Origin: Chaenocephalus aceratus
Lineage: Eukaryota > Chordata > Actinopteri > Perciformes > Channichthyidae
Direction of reading: 5' to 3'
Length of the DNA stretch: 64,000 nucleotides
Assembly (NCBI GenBank): GCA_023974075.1
Contig: CM043798.1
Span: 22,784,441-22,848,440 of the forward strand
A program made the translations under genes and the position numbers. Each line of letters starts with the position of its first letter. The stretch's first letter is position 1. Under the pieces are notes generated by a model. That model ran no database searches. It saw only the letters and a list, made by a program, of their open reading frames with translations, and was not told where the DNA came from. Below are positions 49,317 through 60,427 of this stretch, piece after piece.

Positions 49317-51976
49317 GAACCCCCCCCTCTATGGACGGCTCCTGACGTCCTACGAGGTTGATCGGGATGGGCCTGGTGAAAGTCAGTAATGAGAGATGGG
49401 TCATAGATACTGCGAGCGGGCACCCATGACCGCTCTTCAGGACCATAACCCTCCCAGTGTACCAGGTACTGCAACCCTCTACCACGTCGCCGGGACTTGA
49501 TAAGGCGACGGACAGTGTAAACAGTCTCCCCGTCGATAGTCCGGGGTGGTGATGGGGGTGTAGAGGGGGGCTGAAGAGGGCTCACATTAACTGGTTTGAT
49601 CTTGGACACGTGGAAGGTAGGATGAATCCTCATAGAAGGGGGCAGACGCAGGCAGACAGCTGCAGGATTGATAATCCTAGCTATGGGAAATGGCCCTACA
49701 AAACGGGGAGACAACTTCTTTGACTCAACTCTGAGAGGGAGATCCCGTGTGGAGAGCCAGACACGTTGCCCTGGGGAGTACTGTGGAGCTGGCTTGCGAC
49801 GGCGATTGGCGGTCCGTTGATAACGGTCGGAAGAGCGCAGGAGCGCGGAGCGGGCCTTTAACCACATGCGTCGACATCGGCTTACAAACGCCTGTGCAGA
49901 TGGGACGCTGGCCTCCCGTTCCTGTGCCGTGAAAAGGGGCGGCTGGTATCCGCGGGAGCATTGGAATGGAGAAAGACCAGTAGCAGAACTAGGAAGGGTG
50001 TTGTGGGCATACTCAACCCATAGAAGCTGCCTCGACCAGGAGGAGGGAGTGGAGGAAGCTAGACAGCGTAAGGCAGTCTCCATCTCCTGGTTCATTCGCT
50101 CTGCTTGACCATTGGACTGGGGATGAAATCCGGACGAGAGACTGACACTGGCTCCCAGCAGCTTGCAAAACTCGGACCAAAAACGAGAAGTAAATTGTGG
50201 TCCCCGATCAGACACAACGTCACTGGGGAGACCATGCAGACTGAACACATGTTGTAGCATGATTTCAGCCGTTTCCTTGGCAGTAGGTAATTTGGTTAAT
50301 GGAATAAGCCGGGCAGACTTGGAAAACCGGTCTATGACTGTGAGTATGACTGTGTTACCGTCTGAGGGTGGTAGTCCGGTGACAAAATCCAAGGCGATGT
50401 GGGACCAGGGACGATGAGGGATAGACAAGGGATGAAGAAGACCGGAGGGAGCTTGGCGTGAGGTCTTATTTTGGGAGCAGACTAGGCAAGCAGCAATGAA
50501 TTCCTTGGCATCCTTCTCCATGGAAGACCACCAAAATCGCTGTCGAATCAGGGCTAGGGACCGTCTCACTCCTGAGTGACAAGCCAGGCGGGAGTTATGA
50601 CCCCACTGGAGAACCTGGGTACGGAGAGTGGCAGGAACAAACAGACGGTTAACAGGACAGGCACTTGGGGCTGGGTGTTCAGCATGAGAGTGCTTGACCT
50701 TATCCTCCACCTCCCAGGTCACCAGACCAATGACACATGTAGAAGCGATGATATTCTCAGAATGAGATGGAGAGCTCTCTGGCTGGAACTGGCGAGACAG
50801 GGCGTCAGGTTTGATGTTCTTAGAACCAGGTCTGTATGAAAGAGAAAAATCAAAGCGTGTGAAAAACAGAGCCCACCTGGCTTGACGAGAGTTCAGCCGC
50901 TTAGCTGAACGGATGTACTCCAAATTGTTGTGATCCGTCCAGACCACAAAAGGCTGCTCTGCTCCCTCCAACCAGTGTCTCCATTCTTCCAGGTCAAGTT
51001 TCACTGCCAACAGTTCTCGATTTCCAATATCGTAATTTCTTTCTGCTGGAGACAGCTTCCGGGAGAAGAAGGCACACGGGTGCATCTTCTGATCCTTGGC
51101 CGACCGTTGAGAAAGAACTGCCCCAACTCCAGTGTCCGACGCATCTACCTCTACAGTAAACTGCCGAGTAGAGTCTGGAAAAATCTAAATGGGAGCAGAG
51201 GTGAAGCGTGACTTTAACTCACCAAAAGCCCCTTCGGCCACCGAGGACCACCGGAAGGGAATGTTCTGAGAGGTGAGAGCTGTGAGAGGGGTTGCCACCA
51301 AACTGTAGTTTCGAATAAACCTCCGGTAGAAGTTGGCAAAACCCAGAAAGCGTTGGAGCTCCTTGCGTGTTGAAGGGCGTGGCCAGTCAGTGACCGCCTT
51401 GGTCTTTTCAGGATCCATCTTGATGTTTCCGGTGGAGACCACAAATCCCAGGAAAGGGACTTCTGTGGTGTGGAACACACACTTCTCTGCCTTGACAAAG
51501 AGGTGGTTCTCCAAGAGCCTCTGGAGGACTAGGCGAACATGGACCACATGCTCCTGTTTAGACTTGGAAAAAATCAAAATGTCATCCAGGTATACAAAAA
51601 CACAGATATTGAGAAGATCCCGCAGAACATCATTCACCAACCCCTGGAAAACTGCAGGTGCATTGGTGAGTCCAAAAGGCATGACTAAATACTCATAATG
51701 TCCACTAGGAGTGTTAAATCCCGTCTTCCACTCGTCCCCCTCCCTGATTCTCACCAAATGGTACGCATTACGTAGGTCCAGCTTGGTAAAAATAGTAGCG
51801 CCTTGTAACAGTTCAAATGCAGAGGAAACAAGTGGAAGGGGGTACCTGTTCTTGACAGTGATGTTATTGAGTCCTCTGTAGTCAATGCATGGGCGCAGAG
51901 TCTTATCCTTCTTACCCACGAAGAAAAAACCTGCACCAGCAGGAGATGATGAAGGCCGGATAAGCCCTGCATCCAA
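49304..51976 (-). pseudogene. Gypsy pol: RT, RNase H, integrase, chromodomain
   Basis: One minus-strand frame runs from about 51976 to 49304, broken by a single TAG at 51185-51187. Upstream of the stop lies RT with Ile-Asp-Tyr-Arg, a Met-Pro-Phe-Gly-Leu motif, the catalytic Tyr-Leu-Asp-Asp (about 51585) and the Gly-Phe-Ala-Asn-Phe-Tyr-Arg-Arg-Phe thumb. Downstream come RNase H (Val-Asp-Ala-Ser, Glu-Leu-Leu-Ala, Trp-Thr-Asp-His), the integrase His-His-Cys-Cys finger, catalytic Asp, Asp and Glu residues, and a C-terminal chromodomain (Tyr-Leu-Val-His-Trp-Glu-Gly). The last codons read through the polypurine tract into the 3' LTR. Without the stop and the upstream frameshift the enzyme would look functional. 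Chromodomains target integration to chromatin marks. Confidence 0.92.
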
Positions 51977-52011
51977 AGAGTCGATTGATATACTTCTCCA
52001 TTGACTTAGTT

Positions 52012-52761
52012 TCAGGAGCCGATAAAAAAAAAGTCGACCTCTAGGAGAGAAGTACCAGGTAACAGGTCAATAGGACAGTCATTAGCACGATGAGGCGGGA
52101 GTGAGGTGGCCCGAACTTTGTTAAAGGCCTCTTTAAGGTCCCAGTAATCCTTGGGAACACCGGAAAGGTCTTCACACTCAGAGATACTCGGCTGACTGGC
52201 AATTGAGGAACTAGATCTTAAGCAGACAGCATGACAATGAGCACTCCACTCTAGAGCTAGAGCTACCTCTCTTCCGGGTGTAGCGTGATCAAAAACTTTA
52301 CGCAGTTCATCGGAGAATACGCTTGCAGACGAGCAGGCAGAGGATTGTCTTTCCCATTTGGCGGTACCCCAGTCTTTAGCTTTGCCCGTGAGAAGAGAGA
52401 CAATATACGCCACCCGGGATCTTTCTGTTGGGAAGGCGGAAGGCTGAAGCTCGAAGGCGAGGGAACATTGGACCAGGAATGGTCTGCACGAACCTGGAGC
52501 TCCAGAGTAGCGTTCCGGAGGAGGCAGGCGTGCATCCGATGCCGGAGGACTCTGGATTCCAACAGCGGAAGCTGGAGTTAGTTCCGGGCCATGGACCGTT
52601 GCAGGACGGGTCTGAAGATGATCACGGAGATTCACAAAGGTCCGTTCGTAGCGAGCGGCCATCTCCTGCATCGCTTCAGCCATGAAGGTAAGCTGCTGCT
52701 CGTGGCGTTGTAACACGATATCGTGCGAAGGCGGTTCTGTCGCTGAGTCGGCTGGATTCAT
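52012..52761 (-). pseudogene. Gypsy gag, deleted and fused to a pol fragment
   Basis: The frame from the ATG at 52761 runs 249 codons. The first 160 or so are gag: an N-terminal helix rich in Gln and Glu, a Pro-rich linker and a capsid-like segment with Pro-Glu-Arg-Tyr-Ser-Gly, Phe-Leu and Gly-Lys-Ala-Lys-Asp-Trp motifs. The sequence then jumps to residues typical of the region just upstream of the RT (a Val-Pro-x-x-Tyr-Trp-Asp-Leu motif), with no zinc knuckle and no protease Asp-Ser/Thr-Gly. The frame ends at 52012 at a run of Ts, where the pol frame shifts. Gag forms particles that package the element's RNA. Confidence 0.85.
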
Positions 52762-52778
52762 GTTTGGCCAGATTGTAC

Positions 52779-53194
52779 TGTCACGATCACAGGTACAGAT
52801 CAGAACCAATAGCACGACTCAGATACAACCAGTATATAGTAATGTTCAGTTTATTTCAGGTCAAGGACAGGCAGGGTCAAAACCAGTAAATCCGTCAGAC
52901 AGGCAGGCAGGAATCCAAAACTGGGCAGGACAAAACTCGGGACTAGAGCACAACACTCACTTGAGAGCTTGGCGGAAACGACAAGACAATCTGGCAAAGG
53001 ACAACTGATAATGAGGTGGTATAAATACTGTGGAGTGATGAGGGAATGAGTAACAGGTGAGGGGAAGGGCTGAGGAGACCAGGTGAGGGAAATGAGCTGA
53101 TTACAAGGGCCTGGAGGAAAGCGGGATCTGAAATGACAAGAGAGTTTAGATGAGGCATCAAACAAACACTAATAAAAGTGTCTAACTTGTGACA
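52779..53194 (-). repeat. Gypsy 5' LTR
   Basis: Nearly identical to 48901-49316. On the minus strand it is followed by GTACAATCTGGCCAAAC and then the gag ATG at 52761. The primer-binding site must lie within these 17 bases, though it does not begin with TGG right at the LTR edge. Confidence 0.94.
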
Positions 53195-53198
53195 ACCG

Positions 53199-55890
53199 CT
53201 GGGAATGTCTTAAAAAGTGAATGTCAAACATTGACAGGGTCATTTTAGTTAACATTACGTGTTTATTAACTAACTGAGTTTACAATATATAAATGCATTG
53301 CAAACAATCATTCTACCAATTTAAAAAAAAGATTTTTAGAAATGTATCTACCCCTATTTGACAAATGGACACAACCAATTCAGATGCTCCATGTTTAACT
53401 GCCTTTAGGACACTGTTGCAAAAGGAAAACAGTGTTTGTAATAGTCTACATTTGTGGGATTTATTTGAATGGCTCCAAACAAGTAGTTTATGTCCACGCC
53501 GAGAACAAGTAGAGTCAACCTGTCAGCACGATGCAGAGAGTGTAGATCTACAGCGTGTTCATGCTCGGCTCAGTTATGATGGCAATTGAATGAAGTGGCC
53601 ATATGTGTGTGTCAGCTCTTTATGAATTCCTCATGGTGACGGAGCCTGGCAGGGGAGGATTTATCCGTGAAAAACAGATGGGCAGGAAAAGAAGGATGGA
53701 GCCATCAAGCTGCGAAAGCCCTGCTGGGCGTCTCCTTATGGCGGTATGGAATACAGACGTCTGGCAATGTTTAATGTCAGAATGCAGCACATTATCGTTG
53801 ATTGATAAATGTTATATTGACTTTACTGAATTAAATAAAAGTGCCTATGAGTAAGATTTATAGACGACAGGCATGCATGGTGGACAGGTGCATACATGAA
53901 ATGGGGTTTCTTCATTTTATCTCTATAGAGGGTAGACTCCCTTCTACTACTAGATTGTTATACTGTAGAACAATTATGCTCATGTTTCCTCTTATTGATT
54001 GTCTGGCATGCATCGATAACCTTGACGATGAGAAGACCAATCAGCTGTGCAAAAAAGGATGATTTCCTATTTGTACAACTCATTTTGTGTCAACAACAAC
54101 AAACTCAACAATACGCATGAGCAACACAAAGTCTAATTAGCGTTACTGCTTTGTTTCGGCGAGGATGGATGTCTACCCATAGTCATTAAATGAATACCCA
54201 TAAAGCAAAGTAAAAATGTAGCAGCTAACAGCAAGTTAAGCATTGTATACTGCGACAGTTAGATATTTATCATAACGGTATCAACGTTTCAATTAGGAAC
54301 CTTCTTGTACCTTTTTAAAAATGACAACAAATTCAGTACGAACGACGTGGTTTAGAATATATCTCCAGTGCTATTGTGTAATAACTATTTTATGTGACTG
54401 TTATACTGTGTTTTGGAAACAATTTTAGATTTAGTGCAGGATCAATTTAGCAGGCTGTTATAGTATATATTAGTGATATATTTATTGAGCGCTGAGGCGG
54501 ATCAATGATTTTACCAGCCATGATTTGAAGGTTTGATGTGCACAGCAAGCTGTGTGCAGGAAGCTCATATTTACAAATCACAACAGTGGCTGTCTGCTTG
54601 CCTTCACTTTATGTCACTGAAAATGAAATTCATTTATTCAATAATAACCCACTTTAGCAAGCTGTTCCCCCACTGCCAGCACAACTTGCTTCCCTCAGCT
54701 CTAATGGCAGCCCCAATTATGAATGGTAGATGGATACCTAATAGGAACAACTATACTTCTCACAGCGCCAAAAAGGGAAAGAAAACTGAGAGAAGAGGTG
54801 AATAGAAAGAAAGAGTATAAGATCACATCTCAAGTCGAAATTGTACAAATCCACAGACAAATATTAGACAGCGTTGGAAAGTGCTTTCACCTCTGAGATC
54901 AGAGCTGCAATTATTTTCAGACCATAATGTCAACTTCTCTTTCATCCCTCGTTGCTGGCTTAAGGCAGAATAAGACACGCTCCTGTATACACAGTGAGAA
55001 TAACTAGAAATAATAACACATTGCTAAATCAGGCAGCATTGATATAAGATCGACAGCAACTGCCCCAAAGGAGACAGAACGTGGACTTATCAGATCAAAT
55101 TGCGTTATTTTATTTCAAACATGGCTCTGCACAATCAATTTGTGTTGGCTTACTGAGAATACAAGAAATGTTCCTGAGCTTATTATATTGATTTAGTGAT
55201 GCTCTCTCGTAGTCCAGATTGCCTTGGATCTATGAGACTTTTTAAAATATAAAAATACATTCTACTTCTTTCAGATTGATTGGATAGTTTTCTTAGCAGT
55301 AATAAAGGGAAATGCAAGACTGCAAACAAGAAACAGTCCTGACATACATTTTACATTTTTTGAATGTCCAACCACATTTTGTTCATTGGAATAGTGAGAG
55401 AATCCAGGTTTAAAACCGTATGCTGTATTCCACACTCATTAATCATGTTGTTCTGATTTACTAAGAGTGCCTAAATTGTTCTAATATTTACAAATATTAA
55501 GAGACATTTTAAAAAGAACATTCTCACCGTTTCCTGCACTTTTCCTTCACCACTTTTCCCTTCAGCCGGAGGTCCTAAACAGACCAGAGTGTTCACAGCA
55601 GCTGCTGTAGCCCCTTCCATACGACGGCCTGAGACTCCCTAACTGAGGAGTGACTAAGCATGCAACTGCGAGATTAATCATGGTTTAGAATTAAAGCAAA
55701 AGAGTCAATACCATTTTTTTCACTGGGGGCCAATCAGAAGTGCAGGAGGCTGGAAAAGTGACACACACACACTGCAATACCCTGTTGTCTGTATCTAATC
55801 TCAACAACTGCATGCTAATACATCACAATTACCCGACTCAGTCTGGATGGTGCCATTAGAAATACATTGTCTCCCATTACCACGTTGAGA
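53199..55890. other. Spacer, no gene recognised
   Basis: AT-rich sequence with no recognised coding region, transposon end or RNA gene. Short open frames here have no domain similarity that I can name. Confidence 0.55.
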
Positions 55891-55911
55891 GTGTGTGTGT
55901 GTGTGTTGTGT

Positions 55912-55976
<65 letters not shown>
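55891..55976. repeat. (GT)n microsatellite
   Basis: A GT array of about 86 bp with one TTGTGTGG interruption near 55905-55912. Confidence 0.97.
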
Positions 55977-55977
<1 letters not shown>

Positions 55978-57510
55978 AAGCATGGATGTCTGTTTAAGAG
56001 CCAAGGGCAACTCTCGATCTCTCCGCAGACTATTTCATATTCAATTACTTTTTCCTTACATCACTGGGATTGCTGTGTGTATGCCAAGTCAATAATGGCC
56101 CAGATCACTTGTCTGGGGTGGCACAGAGACATTAGAGACATTTAGGTTGTTAGCACCTTCATTAGAGGGAGGCTGGAACCAGTGGCGTTTCAAGAACATT
56201 TTACATGGGGTGGCAAAGGGGGGGCAAGAGGTCATGCCAGGGTGGCATGGAGGGCCGGCAGTATGTGGTATTTTGTACTGTATACAACCTATTTATTGTT
56301 AAATCATGCCCTAACACAAGTGTTCTTAATGCACAATAGAAACAAGGTGTTCAGACAAACAAACTCAAATATAGTATAAAACAGCAGAAAATACTCATGA
56401 TACCCTAGAATTCTGTTTAATGTAAAGTACAGTAAAAGTACTTAGTTATTAAGTACACCAAAATGACATCACCTATCTCTTAAGCGAGCTAAAGGTGACC
56501 GGTGCAGCAACACATTTCAATACATATGTGTCAATACTAAGAGCCGCTAAATTGTGCTGCTGTAATGGAATATGTATGCAAGGAGAATAAAAACATACCA
56601 TGTGGTCCAGCTGGAGTCTCATCTGCCTCCTGATCACTGCCTCTGTCCCTCTTTTCTGACACTTCATCTTTATTCATCACATACATTTCTTCTTCTTCAC
56701 TAATGTCTTCATCTCCTCCTGGCTCCTCCTGCTCTGACCCTCCTGGTCTCTTCAGTGTACTCTATTTTCCTTTTCCTCTTCTGTTCGTCCTGATACTCTT
56801 CTCAGATATGTCTTTTTGTTGAAGCTACTCTGGCCTGCAAGAGTCTACTTGTGAAAAGCACTGGTACAAAATACTTGTATAACTTTACACGTTAGGGCCA
56901 GCTAATAAGCAGGGCCGTCCCTCCGGCCGATCATGCAGACTGCGTGGGGCCTCATCTTGCGGAGGGGGCCTCAACTGAGCCGTAAATACGGCGCACCCAT
57001 GAGCTTATGCGGTGCAATTAGTGTGGCGCGGCACGGTTTCAGTGATGATGAACACTGCTTTGTTTCAGGAGGAAACTCAGTTATTCAATCAGGAGAGACA
57101 GTTTTGATGTAAGAATACATATTTATTGCCAGGAATACACACATGAATGTAATGGAGTTTTGGCGATTAGGCCCCGTTGTGTAGGAGTATCATTCGGGAG
57201 GGGAGAACCGATCCGATGAAACCCCCCAGGGTCTAGACAGTGGCGGTGGTGAATGGATAGTTGGGTTCGGTCTGAAGGGGAGTGGCTTAACTTGACCCTG
57301 GTGTCCTAAATTGCCTTCTGTGAGAATTTGTAGGAGCAGATGTTTAACATAACATTACACACACACATTATGCCTTTACAATGTTATTACATTTTTCCTT
57401 AAAGTGACACAATGTAAAATCAAGAATTCCATATTAAAAGAAATTCAGTGGACGAGTGTTTTTGTCATTGTTGCATTCACCTTTAGATCAGGACTTCCAA
57501 AAGCACAGGC
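55977..57510. other. Spacer with decayed transposon fragments
   Basis: CAGTGGCGTTTC at about 56177 resembles a hAT terminus. CAGGGCCGTCCC at about 56914 resembles another. Neither has a visible partner or target duplication. Between them a minus-strand exon-like stretch (56598-56761) is listed separately. A GC-richer part at 56900-57300 looks like old repeat DNA that I cannot name. Confidence 0.4.
56598..56761 (-). pseudogene. Exon-like acidic segment, possible hAT transposase remnant
   Basis: On the minus strand a frame of about 55 codons runs from just after a TAG (56762-56764) to a GTATGT splice-donor-like site at 56593-56599. It encodes a Leu-Lys-Arg-Pro-Gly-Gly start and a strongly acidic Glu/Asp-rich body. 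The start resembles the N-termini of TTF/ZMYM-type hAT transposases, and hAT-like ends lie on either side. The similarity is weak, and this could be an unrelated open frame. Confidence 0.3.
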
Positions 57511-57924
57511 TGTCAGGGTTTAGTGCTAGTATCCTGTTAGCTGTTGTGTTTTCGTGTTTTGTCTATCGGTCTTGTGATGATAATTATACTCTCTCTCTCT
57601 CCAGGTGTCGGCACTTCCTGTCCGTGTGGCACCTGCTAGACGGATTGTTGTTCCAGCCCCTGATTGTGTCCACCTGTGTCCCATTACCTATGTGTATATT
57701 TAGTCCTTCTCTCCCTTTGTCTGGTGTTGGTTTGTCTTGTGTTATCGTTAGATCCATGCTGTTTGCCAGAGATCTATATTGCAGTACCTAGTAGAACCTA
57801 GTGATTCTATGGAGAGTCCTAGTAGAACCTAGAAGTCATAATGATAGCTTTGGTTTCTTTACAATAAAGAGTATTACCAAGCAACATAATCGAGCATCTG
57901 AGTTCTTACGAGCCCATCGTATCA
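57511..57924 (+). repeat. Gypsy 5' LTR (plus-strand element)
   Basis: It starts TGTCAGGGTTTAGTGC and ends CCCATCGTATCA. It contains CTCTCTCTCTCTC, an AATAAAGAG signal near its 3' end and a duplicated GTAGAACCTAG motif. Confidence 0.95.
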
Positions 57925-57954
57925 GAACGAGCCAACACCAGACAATAGAAAGAA

Positions 57955-59990
57955 AGTTCAGCAATTTTTGGGGTTTGCTAACTTTTACAGACGTTTCATA
58001 CGCAATTTCAGTGCTATTGCTCTCCTCTCCATGCCCTTAACTCTCCCATGTTCAGTTTGTGTGGAATTCAGAGGCAGAGAAATCTTTCCTGGAACTGAAG
58101 AGGAGGTTCACCACAGCTCCCATCCTGACTGTACCTACCTGATCGCCACCGACAGTTTGTGGTGGAAGTGGACGCCTCCAACGACGGCGTTGGAGCTATA
58201 CTGTCCCAGATATCAGCGGGGGACAACAAACTTCATCCGTGTGCATATCTCTCCCGTAAGCTATCTTCTGCTGAGAGGAATTACGACGTGGGAAATCGGG
58301 AACTGTTGGCGATTGAAGATTGCTTTGGAGGAGTGGCGGCACTGGTTGGAGGGAGCGGAGCAGGATTTCCTGGTCTGGACGGATCACAAAAACCTGCAAT
58401 ACATCAGGAAGGTCAAACGCTTGAACTCTAGGCAGGCCAGATGGGCTTTGTTCTTTAATAGATTTAGGTTCACTCTGTCATATCGACCTGGTTCACAGAA
58501 TGGAAAGCCTGATGCACTCTCCAGAATGTATGATCCTGAGCCATGCCCCAAGAGTCCAGACCCCATTCTGCGGCCAGACCGAGTGATAGGGAGTGTGACC
58601 TGGCCATTGAAGCCAAGGTCAAACAGGCTAACAGCGGGAATCCTGTTCCTAAAGGGTGTCCTCAGAATCGCCTGTTTGTTCCAGGGACACTTCGTTCTAA
58701 GGTGATTCATTAGGCCCATACATCTGTTCTTTCCTGCCATCCTGGAACCAAGAGAACCCTCTTTATGGTGAAACACAGATTCTGGTGGCCTGCTATGGGG
58801 AAAGATGTGGCAGAATATGTGGCAGCATGTCCTGTGTGTGCTAGGAACAAGACGTCTCGTCAAGCTGTGGCAGGTCTTCTCCGACCTCTGCCCATTCCCA
58901 ACAGACCATGTGGTCGCACATTGCGTTGGACTTTGTGACAGGATTTCCACCTTCGGCAGGTTACACCACAGTACTCACAGTCATTGATCGTTTTTCCAAG
59001 ATGGTACACCTCATCCCCATGTCCAAATTGCCTACGGCCAGAGAAAACAGCACAGGCCATGTTTGTCCCATGTTTTCCGTATCCATGGTTTCCCAAACGA
59101 TGTCGTTTCAGACCGAGGCCCACAATTCGTTTCACGTTTCTGGAGGGAGTTTTGTCGCCTGATCCAAGCCACTGTGAGTCTGACGTCCGGATACCATCCC
59201 CAGTCAAACGGCCAAGCGGAGAGGATGAATCAAGAAATGGAGACCTGTTTGAGATGCCTGGTGTCCCAGAAACCTACCACCTGGAGCAAACAACTGATTT
59301 GGGTTGAGTATGCACATAACACCTTACCCACATCAGCCACCGGAATCTCTCCTTTCCAATGTGTCCATGGATACCAGCCTCCATTTTTCCCGGAGCTCGA
59401 GCAGGAAGTTATCGTACCATCAGCACATGCTCTGGTTCGCCGCTGTCGCCGGGTATGGAAGGGAGTTCTCCAGATGCTGCAGAGAAGTGCGACCGGCATG
59501 AAAAGGTTGGCTGATCGAAAGCGACGTCCATCTCCTACTGTAGATACAAGGTCGGTCAACGAGTGTGGTTGTCCACCAAGGATCTTCCGCTGCACGTCCC
59601 CTCCAGGAAACTGGCTCCTCGGTTCGTTGGTCCATATCCCATTTCAAAAGTGATTAATCCTGTTGCTGTTCGCCTATGTCTCCCAAAGTCCCTCAAGGTC
59701 CACCCCACGTTCCATGTCAGCAAGCTGAAACCAGTTTTAGAGAGCAGACTGGTTCCCCCTTCCACACCACCTCCACCTCCCCGGGTCATCGACGGAGGTA
59801 TCGTCTACACAGTAAAAAAGATACTGTCAGAAAGAAAGTGGGGTAGAGGGAGACAGTTCCTGGTCGACTGGGTAGGGTATGGAATAGAGGAAAGATGCTA
59901 GATCCCGGGCAGCTTCATTGTCGACAAGTCACTTATCACGGATTTTGACAGACTACGGTCTCACAATTCAGGGACGTCTGGAGCCGTCCG
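57955..59990 (+). pseudogene. Gypsy pol remnant: RNase H, integrase, chromodomain
   Basis: The sequence opens in the RT thumb (Gly-Phe-Ala-Asn-Phe-Tyr-Arg-Arg-Phe, about 57970). RNase H follows, with its Val-Asp-Ala-Ser motif (about 58160), Asn-Arg-Glu-Leu-Leu-Ala and Trp-Thr-Asp-His motifs, spread over at least two frames. The integrase follows: a zinc-finger remnant near 58730-58860, the first catalytic Asp near 58930, the second in Ser-Asp-Arg-Gly-Pro near 59110, and the Glu in an Asn-Gly-Gln-Ala-Glu-Arg motif near 59220. A chromodomain ends the region (Val-Asp-Trp-Val-Gly-Tyr, about 59860) and is cut by a TAG at 59899-59901. Several frameshifts make the product non-functional. It is in worse shape than the minus-strand gypsy pol even though the LTRs look similarly young. 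Confidence 0.9.
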
Positions 59991-60006
59991 TAAAAGGGGG
60001 GGGTAC

Positions 60007-60422
60007 TGTCAGGGTTTAGTGCTAGTATCCTGTTAGCTGTTGTGTTTTCGTGTTTTGTCTATCGGTCTTGTGATGATAATTATACTCTCTCTCTCTCCAG
60101 GTGTCGGCACTTCCTGTCCGTGTGGCACCTGCTAGACGGATTGTTGTTCCCGCCCCTGATTGTGTCCACCTGTGTCCCATTACCTATGTGTATATTTAGT
60201 CCTTCTCTCTCTTTGTCTGGTGTTGGTTCGTCTTGTGTTATCGTTAGATCCATGCCTGTTTGCCAGAGATCTATATTGCAGTACCTAGTAGAACCTAGTG
60301 ATTATATGGAGAGTCCTAGTAGAACCTAGAAGTCATAATTGATAGCTTTGGTTTCTTTACAATAAAGAGTATTACCAAGCAACATAATCGAGCATCTGAG
60401 TTCTTACGAGCCCATCGTATCA
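60007..60422 (+). repeat. Gypsy 3' LTR (plus-strand element)
   Basis: Nearly identical partner of 57511-57924, directly preceded by the polypurine tract and the dinucleotide AC. Confidence 0.95.
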
Positions 60423-60427
60423 CAGGC

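Larger units (their letters stand above)
48901..53194 (-). mobile_element. Ty3/gypsy chromodomain element, gag partly deleted
   Basis: Two 416-bp LTRs (48901-49316 and 52779-53194) flank a 3.46-kb interior read on the minus strand. The target duplication ACCG is at 48897-48900 and 53195-53198. The LTRs differ at only about four substitutions and three short gaps by eye, so the insertion is recent. A polypurine tract (AGAGGGGGGGG on the minus strand) precedes the 3' LTR. Gag is fused to a pol fragment after deletion of the C-terminal gag and the protease. Confidence 0.95.
57511..60422 (+). mobile_element. Ty3/gypsy chromodomain element, 5' half deleted
   Basis: LTRs of 414 and 416 bp (57511-57924 and 60007-60422) are flanked by the perfect target duplication CAGGC (57506-57510 and 60423-60427). 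The LTRs differ at about four bases and two single-base gaps by eye, so the insertion is recent. The interior is only about 2.1 kb. After a leader of about 30 bases it enters the end of the RT domain directly, so gag, protease and most of RT are gone. The polypurine tract AAAAGGGGGGGG lies just before the 3' LTR. It is a different family from the element at 48.9-53.2 kb. Confidence 0.95.
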
